A stretch of 37,710 bases of DNA from Tenacibaculum sp. M341 (GTDB lineage: Bacteria > Bacteroidota > Bacteroidia > Flavobacteriales > Flavobacteriaceae). Location: the NCBI RefSeq assembly GCF_004337695.1, contig NZ_SJXJ01000031.1, positions 1-37,710 on the forward strand, in the 5' to 3' direction. The notes below the pieces were generated by a model. That model had not been told where the DNA came from, did not search any database, and saw nothing but the letters and a program-made list of their open reading frames with translations. This document shows, one piece after another, positions 24,995 through 34,582 of the stretch. Position 1 is the stretch's first letter. Each line of letters begins with the position of its first letter. A program made the translations under genes and the position numbers.

Positions 24995-26248
24995 TTAATT
25001 GGTTATAGCTATTTTTGCTGCATCTCCAAAACCATTATAGCTTGAAGTAATTACTTTTTCATTAGGTCCTAATCCTTCAACTACTTCAAAATATTTTGAG
25101 TTTTGTTTTCCTAAACGAACTGGTCTTTTAAGAGCTGTGGTTCCATCTTCACTTAACACAAATACATATTGTCCTCCGCTACTCTGATAAAACCCACCTC
25201 TAGGAATTAATAAGGCTTCATTAGATGCACCCAATTGTAGTTTCAATGAATAATTTTGTCCTGTTCTTACTGTTTCCGGTTTTTCATCGGTAAACACTAG
25301 ATCTACTTTAAACTTACCATTTCTTACTTCAGGAAATATTTTTCTTAAGCGAAGAACATAGGATTTTCCATTTCTTTCAATAACAGCATTAAGATTTCGT
25401 TTTACTCTATCAATATAATGTTCATCAATATCTGCTTCAACTTTAAAATCAGTAAGCACATTAACTTGACCTATTCGCTCTCCTTCTTTAATACTTTGTC
25501 CAATTTCTGCATCTAAGAAACCTAATTGTCCATCGGCAGGAGCTCTTACATTTAAATGATCTATTCGGTTATATACCATTGATAGCGTTTTACGCATTCT
25601 AGCCAAATCAGAATTTAATTCGGTCATGGTTGCATTTCTTAGTTTTTTATCCTGCTCTGTTTGCTGGATAGCTATCTCGTTATTTCGTTTTGCTAAATCA
25701 AAACCTTCTTTTGCTTTTAAATACTCTTCTTTTGCTATTAACTCTTCCTTATATAAAGCTTCATTTTGCTCAAAAGCTCTTTTTTTCTGAACAAGTTCGT
25801 AATTTGATAATGCCAGACTCTTCTGTCCTTCTATCTGACGTGCATCAAAATTTAATCTAGTACTTCTCAAATCGTTTTGTTTTAATGCTAGATTGTTTTC
25901 ACTTGAAAGAATTCTTTCGTATAAATTTTGATTTTCCAATCGCAAAATAATTTCTCCTTTTTTTACCATAGCTCCTTCTTCTATCTTCTTTTCTACCACT
26001 CTTCCACCTTCATAAGCGTCCATATATATAGTAGCAATAGGTGCTACAGAACCGTTAATAGAAATATAATCATCAAACTTCCCTTTCTTTACTTCTGCAA
26101 TACTTAAACGATTTCTGTCTGTTTTATATGTAGTTCCACTAAAACCAAACAGTAATTTCTGACCAATAAAAAACGCAGCGATTACCACAATTGCAATGAC
26201 AATATGCTTCTTTTTAATTCCTTTTTTTTCTTCTAATTGAATATCCAT
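24995..26248 (-). CDS. HlyD/MacA-type periplasmic adaptor
   Basis: A 417-residue membrane-fusion protein with one N-terminal membrane helix (residues ~14-31). The lipoyl-like half motif GRVVEKKIEEGAMVKKGEII is followed by a long coiled-coil hairpin (~110-235), the matching half VRAPADGQLGFLDAEIGQSI and beta-barrel and membrane-proximal domains (LLIPRGGFYQSSGGQYVFVL). It links the inner-membrane ABC pump to TolC. It starts 17 bases after the TolC stop. Confidence 0.94.
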   Translation of the reverse strand: MDIQLEEKKGIKKKHIVIAIVVIAAFFIGQKLLFGFSGTTYKTDRNRLSIAEVKKGKFDDYISINGSVAPIATIYMDAYEGGRVVEKKIEEGAMVKKGEIILRLENQNLYERILSSENNLALKQNDLRSTRLNFDARQIEGQKSLALSNYELVQKKRAFEQNEALYKEELIAKEEYLKAKEGFDLAKRNNEIAIQQTEQDKKLRNATMTELNSDLARMRKTLSMVYNRIDHLNVRAPADGQLGFLDAEIGQSIKEGERIGQVNVLTDFKVEADIDEHYIDRVKRNLNAVIERNGKSYVLRLRKIFPEVRNGKFKVDLVFTDEKPETVRTGQNYSLKLQLGASNEALLIPRGGFYQSSGGQYVFVLSEDGTTALKRPVRLGKQNSKYFEVVEGLGPNEKVITSSYNGFGDAAKIAITN

Positions 26249-26265
26249 TGTTGTTGTTAATTTGC

Positions 26266-27609
26266 TTAGTTAATATTAAACACTTTAATTCCGTTATAAA
26301 ATGCTAAAGTTTGCTCTTGTAGTTTTAATTTTAGTTTAACTTGTAAGTGTTGATTTTGCGCAGTTGCGTATAAATTTTTTTCTGTATTCAGGTCAATTAC
26401 ATTGATTAATCCGTTATCATATTTTTTCTGAGCTATTTCAAACGATAAAGCTCTTTCTCTTTCCTGTTGTAAAGTTTGCTCATATTCTGATTTTGATGCA
26501 TCATAATTCTGTAAAAGTTGCTCAATAATATTTCTCAACTCTTGTTTTTGAATATCAAGATCATTTTCCGCTTGCAGTAAAGCTATTTTCTTTTGTTTCA
26601 CTTCTGTCCTTCTTTTCCAACTTTGGAAAATTGGGATATCTAAATCTAACCCAATATAGTTCGAAGCATTAATATTTAACTGTTCTGAGAAAGGAATAAT
26701 ATTACCATTATCATCTTTACGAGTTTCAAAATACCCAGTACTATACCCTGCCAGAAAAGACAATGATGGCGCTAATGCCCCTCGTGAAATTGCTAATTCT
26801 TTTTTTGCAGACTGCATTCTCGCTTCACTTGCTTTAATTGAAGGAATAAACGTGATAGCTTTTCCATAAACTGCCGCTATATCATTTGACTTATTTGTTT
26901 TTTCAGCTTTATCAAAAAACGTTACATTATCTACAATAAAACTCAACGTCCCTTCAAAGTTCATTTCTTGTTTCAGTTGAATCTTAGCTAATTTTAAATT
27001 GTTTTTTGCCTGAGTAACTTTTAACTTATCAGAAACTAATGTTGATTTTGCCGTATATACATCAACTCCCGCTTTAATACCTATTTCCTTTTGACGTTTT
27101 ATAGATTCATAATTTTTCTCAGATATTTCTTTTTGTTGCTCCGAAATGGCTATTGCTTCTTTAAAATACAAAACATCATAATACTGTTGCATTACTCTAA
27201 AAGCCAGCAAATATTTTTCTTGTAATGTTTCTTGTGAAAGCGCTGTATAAATAAATTTAGCAGAAGCTATTGAATTAATTTTTCTCCATCCGCTAAAAAT
27301 ATCTACCGAACCATTAACAGAATAATTATTAAAGAAAATCTCATTACTAACAATAGTGTTATTACCAGGATCTATTGATCTTCCTCCTCGTACCGAATAA
27401 TTCGTATTTCCTACAATTGAAGGTAATAAGTTTCTATACGATTGCCTTTTAACTTCCAACCCTGAAGCTTCACTATATTTTAGCTTTTTTACAGACAGGT
27501 TATGGTTTACCGCATAATTAATACATCTGTCTAAAGACCAACTCTCCTGAGCTATTATCATTTGAGTTAGAAAAATGAGACTTAAAGTACATAGACTAAT
27601 TTTTTGCAT
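26266..27609 (-). CDS. TolC-type outer-membrane efflux protein
   Basis: A 447-residue outer membrane channel, first gene of the efflux operon. I place the start at 27609, giving the signal peptide MQKISLCTLSLIFLTQMIIA. The open frame extends to 27672, but that would put the start upstream of the sigma-54 promoter at 27649-27664. Two outer-membrane efflux repeats are visible: WSLDRCINYAVNHNLSVKKL near the start with SIDPGNN, and the second starting around KAITFIPSIKASEARMQSAK. Long coiled-coil helices end in YDNGLINVIDLNTEKNLYAT, typical of the family. Confidence 0.92.
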   Translation of the reverse strand: MQKISLCTLSLIFLTQMIIAQESWSLDRCINYAVNHNLSVKKLKYSEASGLEVKRQSYRNLLPSIVGNTNYSVRGGRSIDPGNNTIVSNEIFFNNYSVNGSVDIFSGWRKINSIASAKFIYTALSQETLQEKYLLAFRVMQQYYDVLYFKEAIAISEQQKEISEKNYESIKRQKEIGIKAGVDVYTAKSTLVSDKLKVTQAKNNLKLAKIQLKQEMNFEGTLSFIVDNVTFFDKAEKTNKSNDIAAVYGKAITFIPSIKASEARMQSAKKELAISRGALAPSLSFLAGYSTGYFETRKDDNGNIIPFSEQLNINASNYIGLDLDIPIFQSWKRRTEVKQKKIALLQAENDLDIQKQELRNIIEQLLQNYDASKSEYEQTLQQERERALSFEIAQKKYDNGLINVIDLNTEKNLYATAQNQHLQVKLKLKLQEQTLAFYNGIKVFNIN

Positions 27610-27648
27610 AATTTTAATTGAATTACAAATGTGTTGTGTCCTGTTAGA

Positions 27649-27664
27649 TGCCAAGACAATGCCA
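27649..27664 (-). promoter_or_regulatory. Sigma-54 (-24/-12) promoter of the efflux operon
   Basis: On the minus strand the sequence is TGGCATTGTCTTGGCA. It fits TGGCAC-N5-TTGCW with the invariant GG and GC at correct spacing and only two mismatches (T for C in the -24 box, G for T in the -12 box). The predicted transcript start is near 27637, about 28 bases before the ATG at 27609. An NtrC-type activator is encoded divergently next door. Confidence 0.8.
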
Positions 27665-27725
27665 AAAAACACAAATAATTAATTTACAACGTTTTAAAAC
27701 AAAAAACTTATAAATACCTGTGTAA

Positions 27726-27770
27726 AAGTGTAAATTTTTTTAACACATAGTGTATATTAATTTTACACTT
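27726..27770. promoter_or_regulatory. Candidate activator-binding dyad between the divergent operons
   Basis: AAGTGTAAAT (27726-27735) and ATTTTACACTT (27760-27770) are inverted copies of an AGTGTAAA half-site; a further TGTAAA lies at 27721. They lie about 90-130 bases upstream of the predicted sigma-54 start, where enhancer-binding proteins bind. They could serve both operons. Confidence 0.55.
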
Positions 27771-27796
27771 CTCAGTGTATGCCTTAGAAATTTTAA

Positions 27797-27804
27797 TACC
27801 TTTG
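27797..27804 (+). promoter_or_regulatory. Candidate -7 element for the regulator operon
   Basis: TACCTTTG fits the Bacteroidota TAnnTTTG -7 box, 14 bases before the regulator ATG. Only GTG-like sequence is found at the -33 position. The upstream dyad suggests that the operon may be autoregulated. Confidence 0.4.
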
Positions 27805-27818
27805 TTAGTAACTAAAAT

Positions 27819-29204
27819 ATGGTTATGCATTCAGGGAAAATTTTAATTATTGATGATAATAAAAGTGTGATAAGTGCTTTAGAAATCATGTTACAATCAG
27901 AATATGAAACGGTTGTTTCTATTAGTAACCCTAATCAAATATCTTCTTTTCCAAACCTTAAAAGTTATGATGTTATTTTACTTGATATGAATTTTTCTGC
28001 AGGAGTAAACACTGGAAACGAAGGTCTCTTTTGGTTGCGAAAAATCAAAGATTTTTCTCCTGATTCGGCTGTAATTATGATGACCGCATATGGTGATATT
28101 GAGCTAGCCGTTAAAGCTTTGAGAGAACAAGCTTATGATTTTATTTTAAAACCATGGAATAATGAAAAATTACTAACCATGGTTAAATCTGCCATGGAAC
28201 TTCGGCGTTCGAAAGCTGAAATTCATAATCTTAAAAATAAAACCGCACAGCTTAAAAAAATTATTACACAACAAGATCATCAGCCTATTATTGGTTCTTC
28301 CCCTGTTTTGCTTGAGGTCATTCATTTAATTGATAAGGTAGCCAGCACGGAGGTTAATGTTTTAATTACAGGAGAAAATGGTACAGGAAAAGAAATGATT
28401 GCTAAAGCACTTCATTCCAAATCTAATAGAAAAAATGAGGTTTTTATCTCTGTTGATATGGGTTCTATTTCTGAAAACTTATTTGAGAGTGAACTTTTTG
28501 GACATTTAAAAGGTTCATTTACCGACGCAAAAGAAGATCGAATTGGTAAGTTTGAGGCTGCTGAAGGAGGCACCTTATTTCTTGATGAAATTGGAAACTT
28601 GTCACTTTCTATGCAAGCTAAGTTATTATCCGCTATTCAAAACAAAACTATTGTTAAAGTTGGCTCAAACACACCTATGCCTGTTGATATTCGCTTGGTT
28701 TGTGCTACAAATTGTAATTTAGAACAAATGGTCTCTGAAGGTTCTTTTAGAGAAGATCTTCTCTACAGAATTAATACCATTCATGTAAATACTCCTCCAC
28801 TTCGTCAACGAGATAATGATATTATTTCTTTAGCCCAACATTTTCTTGATACACTAGCTTCAAAATATAATAAACCTCCTTTTTCTTTAAATGAAAAGGC
28901 AAAGGCTAAACTTATAGAACATTCTTGGCCAGGAAATGTAAGAGAACTAAAACACACTATGGAACGTGCCGTGATTCTAAGTGACTCTTCTATATTAACA
29001 CCCGAAAATTTTATGGTTAATCCTATTAAAAAAGTTACCACTGATTCCAACACCATTCATACACTTGAAGAAATGGAACATGATATGATTTCTAAAGCAT
29101 TATTGCAATCTTCTGGTAACTTTACAGAAGCTGCAATCATGTTAGGAATTACACGACAGACCCTTTATAACAAGGTTAAAAAAATGAAAGCCAATGATAA
29201 GTAA
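27819..29204 (+). CDS. NtrC-family sigma-54-dependent response regulator
   Basis: A 461-residue activator with three domains. The receiver (1-125) has Asp56 as phosphoacceptor in VILLDM, acidic pocket DD (12-13) and Lys111. The AAA+ domain has Walker A GENGTGKE (185-192) and Walker B LFLDEIG (253-259). The C-terminal Fis-type helix-turn-helix is AAIMLGITRQTLYNKVKKMK (438-457). The sigma-54-contacting GAFTGA loop reads GSFTDA (232-237), a variant of the Bacteroidota GAFTDA form. An alternative ATG lies six bases downstream. The kinase gene overlaps its 3' end by 11 bases. The likely target is the divergent efflux operon with its sigma-54 promoter. Confidence 0.94.
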   Translation: MVMHSGKILIIDDNKSVISALEIMLQSEYETVVSISNPNQISSFPNLKSYDVILLDMNFSAGVNTGNEGLFWLRKIKDFSPDSAVIMMTAYGDIELAVKALREQAYDFILKPWNNEKLLTMVKSAMELRRSKAEIHNLKNKTAQLKKIITQQDHQPIIGSSPVLLEVIHLIDKVASTEVNVLITGENGTGKEMIAKALHSKSNRKNEVFISVDMGSISENLFESELFGHLKGSFTDAKEDRIGKFEAAEGGTLFLDEIGNLSLSMQAKLLSAIQNKTIVKVGSNTPMPVDIRLVCATNCNLEQMVSEGSFREDLLYRINTIHVNTPPLRQRDNDIISLAQHFLDTLASKYNKPPFSLNEKAKAKLIEHSWPGNVRELKHTMERAVILSDSSILTPENFMVNPIKKVTTDSNTIHTLEEMEHDMISKALLQSSGNFTEAAIMLGITRQTLYNKVKKMKANDK

Positions 29205-30537
29205 ATACTTCTACATTCAAATTGTTATTCGAATTGTTTTACTTGTTTTAACTTGTTTTGGAAGTGCCTTTCTTCTTTCACACTCATTTTATGCAAGTAA
29301 TTTACTAATAATACTCGTTATTACTCAAGTTATTCTATTGATTTCTTACATAAATCAAGTTAACAAAAAAATCGCTTTTTTTTTTGAAGCTCTAAAGAAT
29401 AATGATTTTAGCTTGAATTTCACTGAACATAACACTGGAAAAATAGTAGACAATTTGTCGAAAAATATTAACGCATTCAATAAAAAAACAGAACGTATTT
29501 ATGCAGAAAACCAAGCTCAGGAAAACTATTACAAAACTCTCTTAAATCAAACGAATATTGGAATTTTTACGGTAGATGAAAATGGGACAATTCTCTTTAA
29601 AAATTCTAAACTTAAAGGACTCCTTAATTATTCTTCTTTAAATCATATACGTCAAATTAAAAGCTTGAACGAACATCTGTTTTCTTTTATTGATACTCAT
29701 AAAAACTCAGATAAAACACTTATTGAGTTTACTAATGAACGAGAAACTGTACAACTAATTGTAAAAATTACACCATTTAAATCCACTAAAGCCACACTTA
29801 AACTAATTACCATTCAAAACATAAAACAGGAACTTGAAAGAAATAAAACCGATTCGTGGATGCGCTTAATTAGGGTAATAACTCATGAAATAATGAACTC
29901 TATTGCTCCGATTACCTCTATTTCTGACTCATTATTACGTTATTTTGATACTGAAAAAGATAATAAACCAGTCTTTACTGAAATTAAGCAAAAGAATATT
30001 GTTAAAGGTTTGAATGTAGTAAAACTTCAAAGTCAAAATTTGTTGCGCTTTGTAGATTCTTATCGTAGTTTTATTAGTGTGCCTCTCCCTGACAAAACTA
30101 TTTTTAATGTAAACAAGCTTTTAACTGAAGTTCAAGAGTTAATGATTTCGGAAGCGAATAACAGAGGTATTAATTTTTCCACTGCAAATGTTTCTAAAGA
30201 TTTGCTAATTTTTGCAGACAAACAACAAGTAAATCAAGTTCTTATTAATTTAATTCATAATGCTTTTCAGGCATTCACCAATAATTCTATTTCAAAAACA
30301 GTAACGTTAGAGGCAGGAATTCATTCTTCTAACAAGAAATTTATTCGTGTTACTGATAACGGTCCAGGTATTCCTGAAGAATTTATTAATGATATTTTTG
30401 TTCCTTTTTTTACTACTAAAGAAGAAGGTAACGGAATAGGTTTAAGTTTATCTAAACATATTATGCATTTACATGGAGGAAATATTATACTTCACTCTAA
30501 GATTAATGAAATTACTTCGTTTACCTTGTTGTTTTAA
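29194..30537 (+). CDS. NtrY-type membrane sensor histidine kinase
   Basis: A 447-residue kinase, partner of the regulator whose gene it overlaps by 11 bases. Two membrane helices (about 8-28 and 36-53) have almost no periplasmic loop, so it probably senses at or within the membrane. A PAS-like domain (~112-210) is followed by the H-box THEIMNSIAPI (His231) and ATPase motifs NLIHNAFQAF, VTDNGPGIPEEF and GNGIGLSLSKHIM. A kinase without a periplasmic loop beside a peptide efflux pump suggests response to envelope-active peptides, by inference. Confidence 0.93.
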   Translation: MISKYFYIQIVIRIVLLVLTCFGSAFLLSHSFYASNLLIILVITQVILLISYINQVNKKIAFFFEALKNNDFSLNFTEHNTGKIVDNLSKNINAFNKKTERIYAENQAQENYYKTLLNQTNIGIFTVDENGTILFKNSKLKGLLNYSSLNHIRQIKSLNEHLFSFIDTHKNSDKTLIEFTNERETVQLIVKITPFKSTKATLKLITIQNIKQELERNKTDSWMRLIRVITHEIMNSIAPITSISDSLLRYFDTEKDNKPVFTEIKQKNIVKGLNVVKLQSQNLLRFVDSYRSFISVPLPDKTIFNVNKLLTEVQELMISEANNRGINFSTANVSKDLLIFADKQQVNQVLINLIHNAFQAFTNNSISKTVTLEAGIHSSNKKFIRVTDNGPGIPEEFINDIFVPFFTTKEEGNGIGLSLSKHIMHLHGGNIILHSKINEITSFTLLF

Positions 30538-30670
30538 TTTGGTATAATATGATATTCAAATAAAATCTAGATTAGAGACATTTTTATAAATACTTTCTTG
30601 ATATCTCAGTTTTTATTACTCCTTTAAAAATACTTGGTATATTAATTCGAGTAAAATTGATGGAATATAA

Positions 30671-30699
30671 ATCTCACAGGCTTCAAAAACCTGTGAGAT
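30671..30699. terminator. Bidirectional hairpin between kinase and thioesterase genes
   Basis: ATCTCACAGG (30671-30680) pairs perfectly with CCTGTGAGAT (30690-30699). It lies between convergent genes. T runs are weak on both strands, so it may act as a processing or mRNA-stabilising hairpin. The rest of the 218-base gap holds nothing recognisable. Confidence 0.55.
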
Positions 30700-30755
30700 C
30701 TAAAATCATTATTTATAATAACTCTTATAATGTTTCATGAGCCTGACGTACTCAT

Positions 30756-31466
30756 TTAGTTTGAAATGATTAATTCGTTATTAATAACAGATACTATTTC
30801 TTTCGTTTCTTCATGAATAAAAAAATGCCCACCTTTAAAGTATTTTAATGTACAATTACCCGTAGTATAGTCATTCCATCCATTTCGTTTTTCTATACAA
30901 AACCTCTCTTCCTGTCCAAAAAATGCTGTAATATTAATAGTTTTTGGGTTAATTTTTTGGGTATGAACTTCGGTATCTGCAATTTTAAAATCATTTCTCA
31001 GTAGAGGAAGAAAAACATCAACCAACTCGGGATATTCAAAAAATTTTGGAGGAGTTCCTCCTAATTTTAGTAACTCTTGTTTAAAAGTTTCATCATCCAT
31101 TAAATGGTAGTTTTTTTTTTCTCTCTCAATATGCGGAGCTCCTTTTCCTGAAAAAAAAGCATGAACAGGCAAGGGCATATTACTTACTTGTATCTTTTCT
31201 AGTAATTGATGTACTATCAATCCTCCCATGCTATGCCCGAAAAAGGCATAAGGTTGACCACTCTTTATTTCTTCTCCTATGGAGTCTAATATATATTCTA
31301 TTAAGGAATCTAACGAAGATTTAAATGTTTCCTTCATTCGTTTTCCTCTCCCTGGTAATTCAACAGGTATAAGTTCAATTCTATTATCTAAATACGGTTT
31401 CCATTTATCGTAAATCATAGCAGAACCTCCTGCGTATGGAAAACAAAACAGTTTTATAACACTCAT
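30756..31466 (-). CDS. Type II thioesterase (GrsT-like)
   Basis: A 236-residue external thioesterase that clears misprimed or stalled groups from NRPS carrier domains. Family motifs are LFCFPYAGGSAMIYDKW near the start, the nucleophile Ser79 in FFGHSMGG and the His in GGHFFIHEE near the end. The strand usually ending in the catalytic Asp reads TAFFGQEERF here, with Glu rather than Asp nearby, so the acid residue may be shifted. The start is 11 bases after the exporter stop, so it belongs to the peptide operon. Confidence 0.93.
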   Translation of the reverse strand: MSVIKLFCFPYAGGSAMIYDKWKPYLDNRIELIPVELPGRGKRMKETFKSSLDSLIEYILDSIGEEIKSGQPYAFFGHSMGGLIVHQLLEKIQVSNMPLPVHAFFSGKGAPHIEREKKNYHLMDDETFKQELLKLGGTPPKFFEYPELVDVFLPLLRNDFKIADTEVHTQKINPKTINITAFFGQEERFCIEKRNGWNDYTTGNCTLKYFKGGHFFIHEETKEIVSVINNELIISN

Positions 31467-31477
31467 AATTAATTTTA

Positions 31478-34400
31478 TTAAATATGTATAGACTTAACAT
31501 CATTTATCATTTCATATTCTTTGACGTACTGTCCTTTTCCAACATCAAGTTTTAATATTTTATCAGCTACATCGAAATATTGATCATCATGAGAAATAGC
31601 AATAATAATTTTTCCTTGTTCCTTCATTTTAGGTAAAAGCTCGCGATAAAAATACTTTCTAAACACTGGATCCTGATCTGCTGCCCATTCATCAAAAAGA
31701 TAAATTGGTTTATCTTCTAAATAACATTGCAATAACGCTAATCTCTTTAGCTGCCCTCCAGAAAGAGAAATTGTACTAAACTTCCCCTCCTTTATATTTA
31801 CTTTTTCCTGAAGTCCTAGTACTTCTGTAAGTTCATTAATTTTATTTTCATCTAAGTCAATATCTTCGGCATATATCTTTTGAAAAAGATAAAATGGATT
31901 GAATACCGCGCTATAATATTCTCCTAATTCCCTTGGACTTACTTTTTCTCCATTAATAAATAGATTTCCTGATTGAGCTGTATATAGCCCTGTTAATAAT
32001 CTAGATAATGTTGTTTTTCCACTTCCATTTCCTCCAATGATAAAAAGTGTTTCTCCACTTTTTACTTCTAAATCTATTGGTCCTACTGAAAAGTCATTAT
32101 CATACTTAAATTCAATGGATTCTGCACTAAAAGATTCTAATATGCTTGGTACTTTTTTGACTTCAAAAGTTGGAGTTATTTCAGCTTCAGACTCAATATC
32201 GACAAGTAATTTTTCAATTCGTTTCCATGCAATTTGTAAATGAATTAGTTGCGGAATAGCACCAAAAATTCCATTAATAGGTCCTATAAGATATAATAGA
32301 ATTACCACAAAACTCAATACAAGTCCACTTTGTATATTTGGAAAAAACTCCGGAATTCCGAAAGCAGTTAATCCTAAAAGGACAATTAGCAAAGATTCTC
32401 CAACCATAAACGCATTGATGAATTTTATATTAGCTTTGGTGCTTTTGTTTCTGAACTCTTCAGTACTATCTTTAAGATCTTCTTTATAGTTTGCTTTTTT
32501 CTTCTTACTAATGCTTAGCTCTTTGTAACCATCAATCATTCCATTAAGAAGTTCCAGATACACTGTTTTTGTTTCTCTTGCCTTGTCAAACAACCACTTG
32601 GTTCTATTACTTACAACATAGTAAATTGAAGAGATAACTGCTAGCATTAAAACCGTAATTAATGTAATCCACAAGTTGAGAATGGCCATATAGGTAAATG
32701 CTCCGAATGCTGTAATGATATTTGTGGTAATGCTTACAAATATATCTGCTGAATGACCGATGGTTCCAATATCATCATCCATTACTGAATAAACTCTACC
32801 ACGGTCTATCCTTTCAAACTTTTCGAAAGAGGTTCTAAAAACTTTATCGATCATTTTTATACGTAAATCGTAAATAATGTCTTTAGTTACATATACCATT
32901 TTACTTTGAACAGTTTTTCGCATTGACAAATAGGTACCAGCTGCTAAAGCAAAATAGAACAACATGTATTTTAGTTCCATATTACTTTGAAAAGAGGAGG
33001 TTATTAAAACAATTACAACCATATTGGCTAACCCAGAAAGAACACTAAGTACAATAACTTTTGGTGCTGCTCTTTTGTATTCATTCTTTTCTGGAAAAAT
33101 GGTAGTAAATAAAAAAGCTAAATAGCTTAATCCCATTCCCACTACTCCTAAGCCCGCTACCGCACCAAAACTTAAAGGTGTCCAAACTAATGCTGACTCC
33201 CAAGAGAAGTTTGCCATTGCTGTTGGTAATAGATATATACCTGCTAAAAAAGGTATAAAAGCAATTAATGTAAAAACTAAACTTTTTACTTTTTTCCATG
33301 TAATTTTTTCGAAGGTTCGTTTTTTGGCTACTATTTCATAAAAAACATATCCAATAAAAGCTAAAACTCCTAAAAGATATATGCTCATTAATATTGCTAT
33401 AATAGAAAAGCTTTTGTCTTGAGAGGTATTTGTTCCTAAAGGCTCTATTGCATCTCCAACTGTCATTTTCAAAACATTATCTCCAATAATTTCTGTTAAA
33501 TTACTATTAGCATTAGCTAACACTACTACCCCTACATCTTTCTTTCTAAATGTTATAAAAGAGGAAAAATTGGGATTCATTCCTCCATGATAGATAATAT
33601 TATCTCCTTCTAAAGATACTTCCCAACCAAAGGCGTATGATACTAAACCATGAGGTTTGACCGAAGTATCTCTCTGATGTGATTTTTCTATCAATTGTTG
33701 ATAAGGACCTAATTTTACTCCCATTTGATATTGTAACCAACTAGTCATGTCTTCAATATCAGAAACAATATATCCAGCAGGTTCATTCCCTCTAAACACA
33801 GGTGCGTTATAAGGTCTAGCTTTAAAAAAGCTTATTTTATTTCCAACACTCATACGATCTTCCAACCCGTTAGTCCCTACATAGGTATTTTTAAGCTCCA
33901 GTGGCAATAAAATTTCTTTCTGAATATATTCTCTATAAGATGTTTTTGTTACCTCTTCAATTAAAAGTCCCAGTATATCATAATTAATAGTAGCGTATTC
34001 ATAAGTTGTTCCTGGTCTTGTACTAAGTTCAATCCCATCAACTTTACTTACCGTATTTTTTAAAGCATCCTCTTCATCTCCTTCAGGAATCAATGCTATT
34101 GTTTCCCAAGGAATTCCGCTTGTATGATGAAGTAATTGTTGGATTGTAATAGTAACTTCCTTTCCTTCGAAAGTAACGTTAAACCATGGAAGATAGTCCG
34201 AGATATTCTCTGTCAACTCTATTTTATTCTCTTCGACTAATTTTAAAATAGCCAATGCGGTGTAGGACTTTGTAGTAGAACCAAGTTCGAAAAGTGTGTT
34301 ATTGATTATTGTTTTGTTCTTGTCTGTTGTTTCATAACCAAGTGTTTTAACTTCCCTCTCATTTCCTTTGATAATACCAATAGCTAAACCTGGTATATCT

Positions 34401-34552
34401 CCCTCTTCCATTAATGTTTCTATCTTAGAAATCATTTCTTTGGTAAAAAGAGTACTTTTCTCTTTCTTTTTCTGCCCATATATAATTCCTGAGCCTAAAA
34501 GCCCAATTAATAAGGCTATTGTATAACGTATGTTTTTGTTGTTCTTCTGCAT
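31478..34552 (-). CDS. S12-type serine peptidase fused to a cyclic-peptide ABC exporter
   Basis: A 1024-residue, three-part membrane protein. After a signal sequence, residues ~35-365 are a beta-lactamase-fold (S12) peptidase with Ser92-x-x-Lys95 (GSTTKS), Tyr186 in YEYATINYDILG and HGG (322-324). Three membrane helices follow (~382-404, 425-445, 460-485), the same plan as ClbP/XcnG-type nonribosomal peptide prodrug peptidases. Residues ~497-1024 are a SyrD/PvdE-type exporter with membrane helices, Walker A GGNGSGKT (840-847), SLSGGQ (929-934) and YLFDEWAADQDP (951-962). Known enzymes of the peptidase family remove an N-acyl-D-Asn leader in the periplasm, and fused forms with an ABC part have been described in NRPS clusters. 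I infer cleavage coupled to export here. The thioesterase gene follows by 11 bases. Confidence 0.92.
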   Translation of the reverse strand: MQKNNKNIRYTIALLIGLLGSGIIYGQKKKEKSTLFTKEMISKIETLMEEGDIPGLAIGIIKGNEREVKTLGYETTDKNKTIINNTLFELGSTTKSYTALAILKLVEENKIELTENISDYLPWFNVTFEGKEVTITIQQLLHHTSGIPWETIALIPEGDEEDALKNTVSKVDGIELSTRPGTTYEYATINYDILGLLIEEVTKTSYREYIQKEILLPLELKNTYVGTNGLEDRMSVGNKISFFKARPYNAPVFRGNEPAGYIVSDIEDMTSWLQYQMGVKLGPYQQLIEKSHQRDTSVKPHGLVSYAFGWEVSLEGDNIIYHGGMNPNFSSFITFRKKDVGVVVLANANSNLTEIIGDNVLKMTVGDAIEPLGTNTSQDKSFSIIAILMSIYLLGVLAFIGYVFYEIVAKKRTFEKITWKKVKSLVFTLIAFIPFLAGIYLLPTAMANFSWESALVWTPLSFGAVAGLGVVGMGLSYLAFLFTTIFPEKNEYKRAAPKVIVLSVLSGLANMVVIVLITSSFQSNMELKYMLFYFALAAGTYLSMRKTVQSKMVYVTKDIIYDLRIKMIDKVFRTSFEKFERIDRGRVYSVMDDDIGTIGHSADIFVSITTNIITAFGAFTYMAILNLWITLITVLMLAVISSIYYVVSNRTKWLFDKARETKTVYLELLNGMIDGYKELSISKKKKANYKEDLKDSTEEFRNKSTKANIKFINAFMVGESLLIVLLGLTAFGIPEFFPNIQSGLVLSFVVILLYLIGPINGIFGAIPQLIHLQIAWKRIEKLLVDIESEAEITPTFEVKKVPSILESFSAESIEFKYDNDFSVGPIDLEVKSGETLFIIGGNGSGKTTLSRLLTGLYTAQSGNLFINGEKVSPRELGEYYSAVFNPFYLFQKIYAEDIDLDENKINELTEVLGLQEKVNIKEGKFSTISLSGGQLKRLALLQCYLEDKPIYLFDEWAADQDPVFRKYFYRELLPKMKEQGKIIIAISHDDQYFDVADKILKLDVGKGQYVKEYEMINDVKSIHI

Positions 34553-34570
34553 TTTGTTGTTTGGTGTAAG

Positions 34571-34582
34571 CTCTATTTAGAG
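34571..34582. promoter_or_regulatory. Short palindrome upstream of the exporter gene
   Basis: CTCTATTTAGAG lies about 20 bases upstream of the exporter start. It could be an operator or a weak hairpin. Support is limited to the perfect 12-bp symmetry. Confidence 0.25.

Noticed and set aside
27610-27672. Longer N-terminus for the TolC-type protein
   Set aside because: It would begin upstream of the sigma-54 promoter and put 21 non-signal residues before a good signal peptide.
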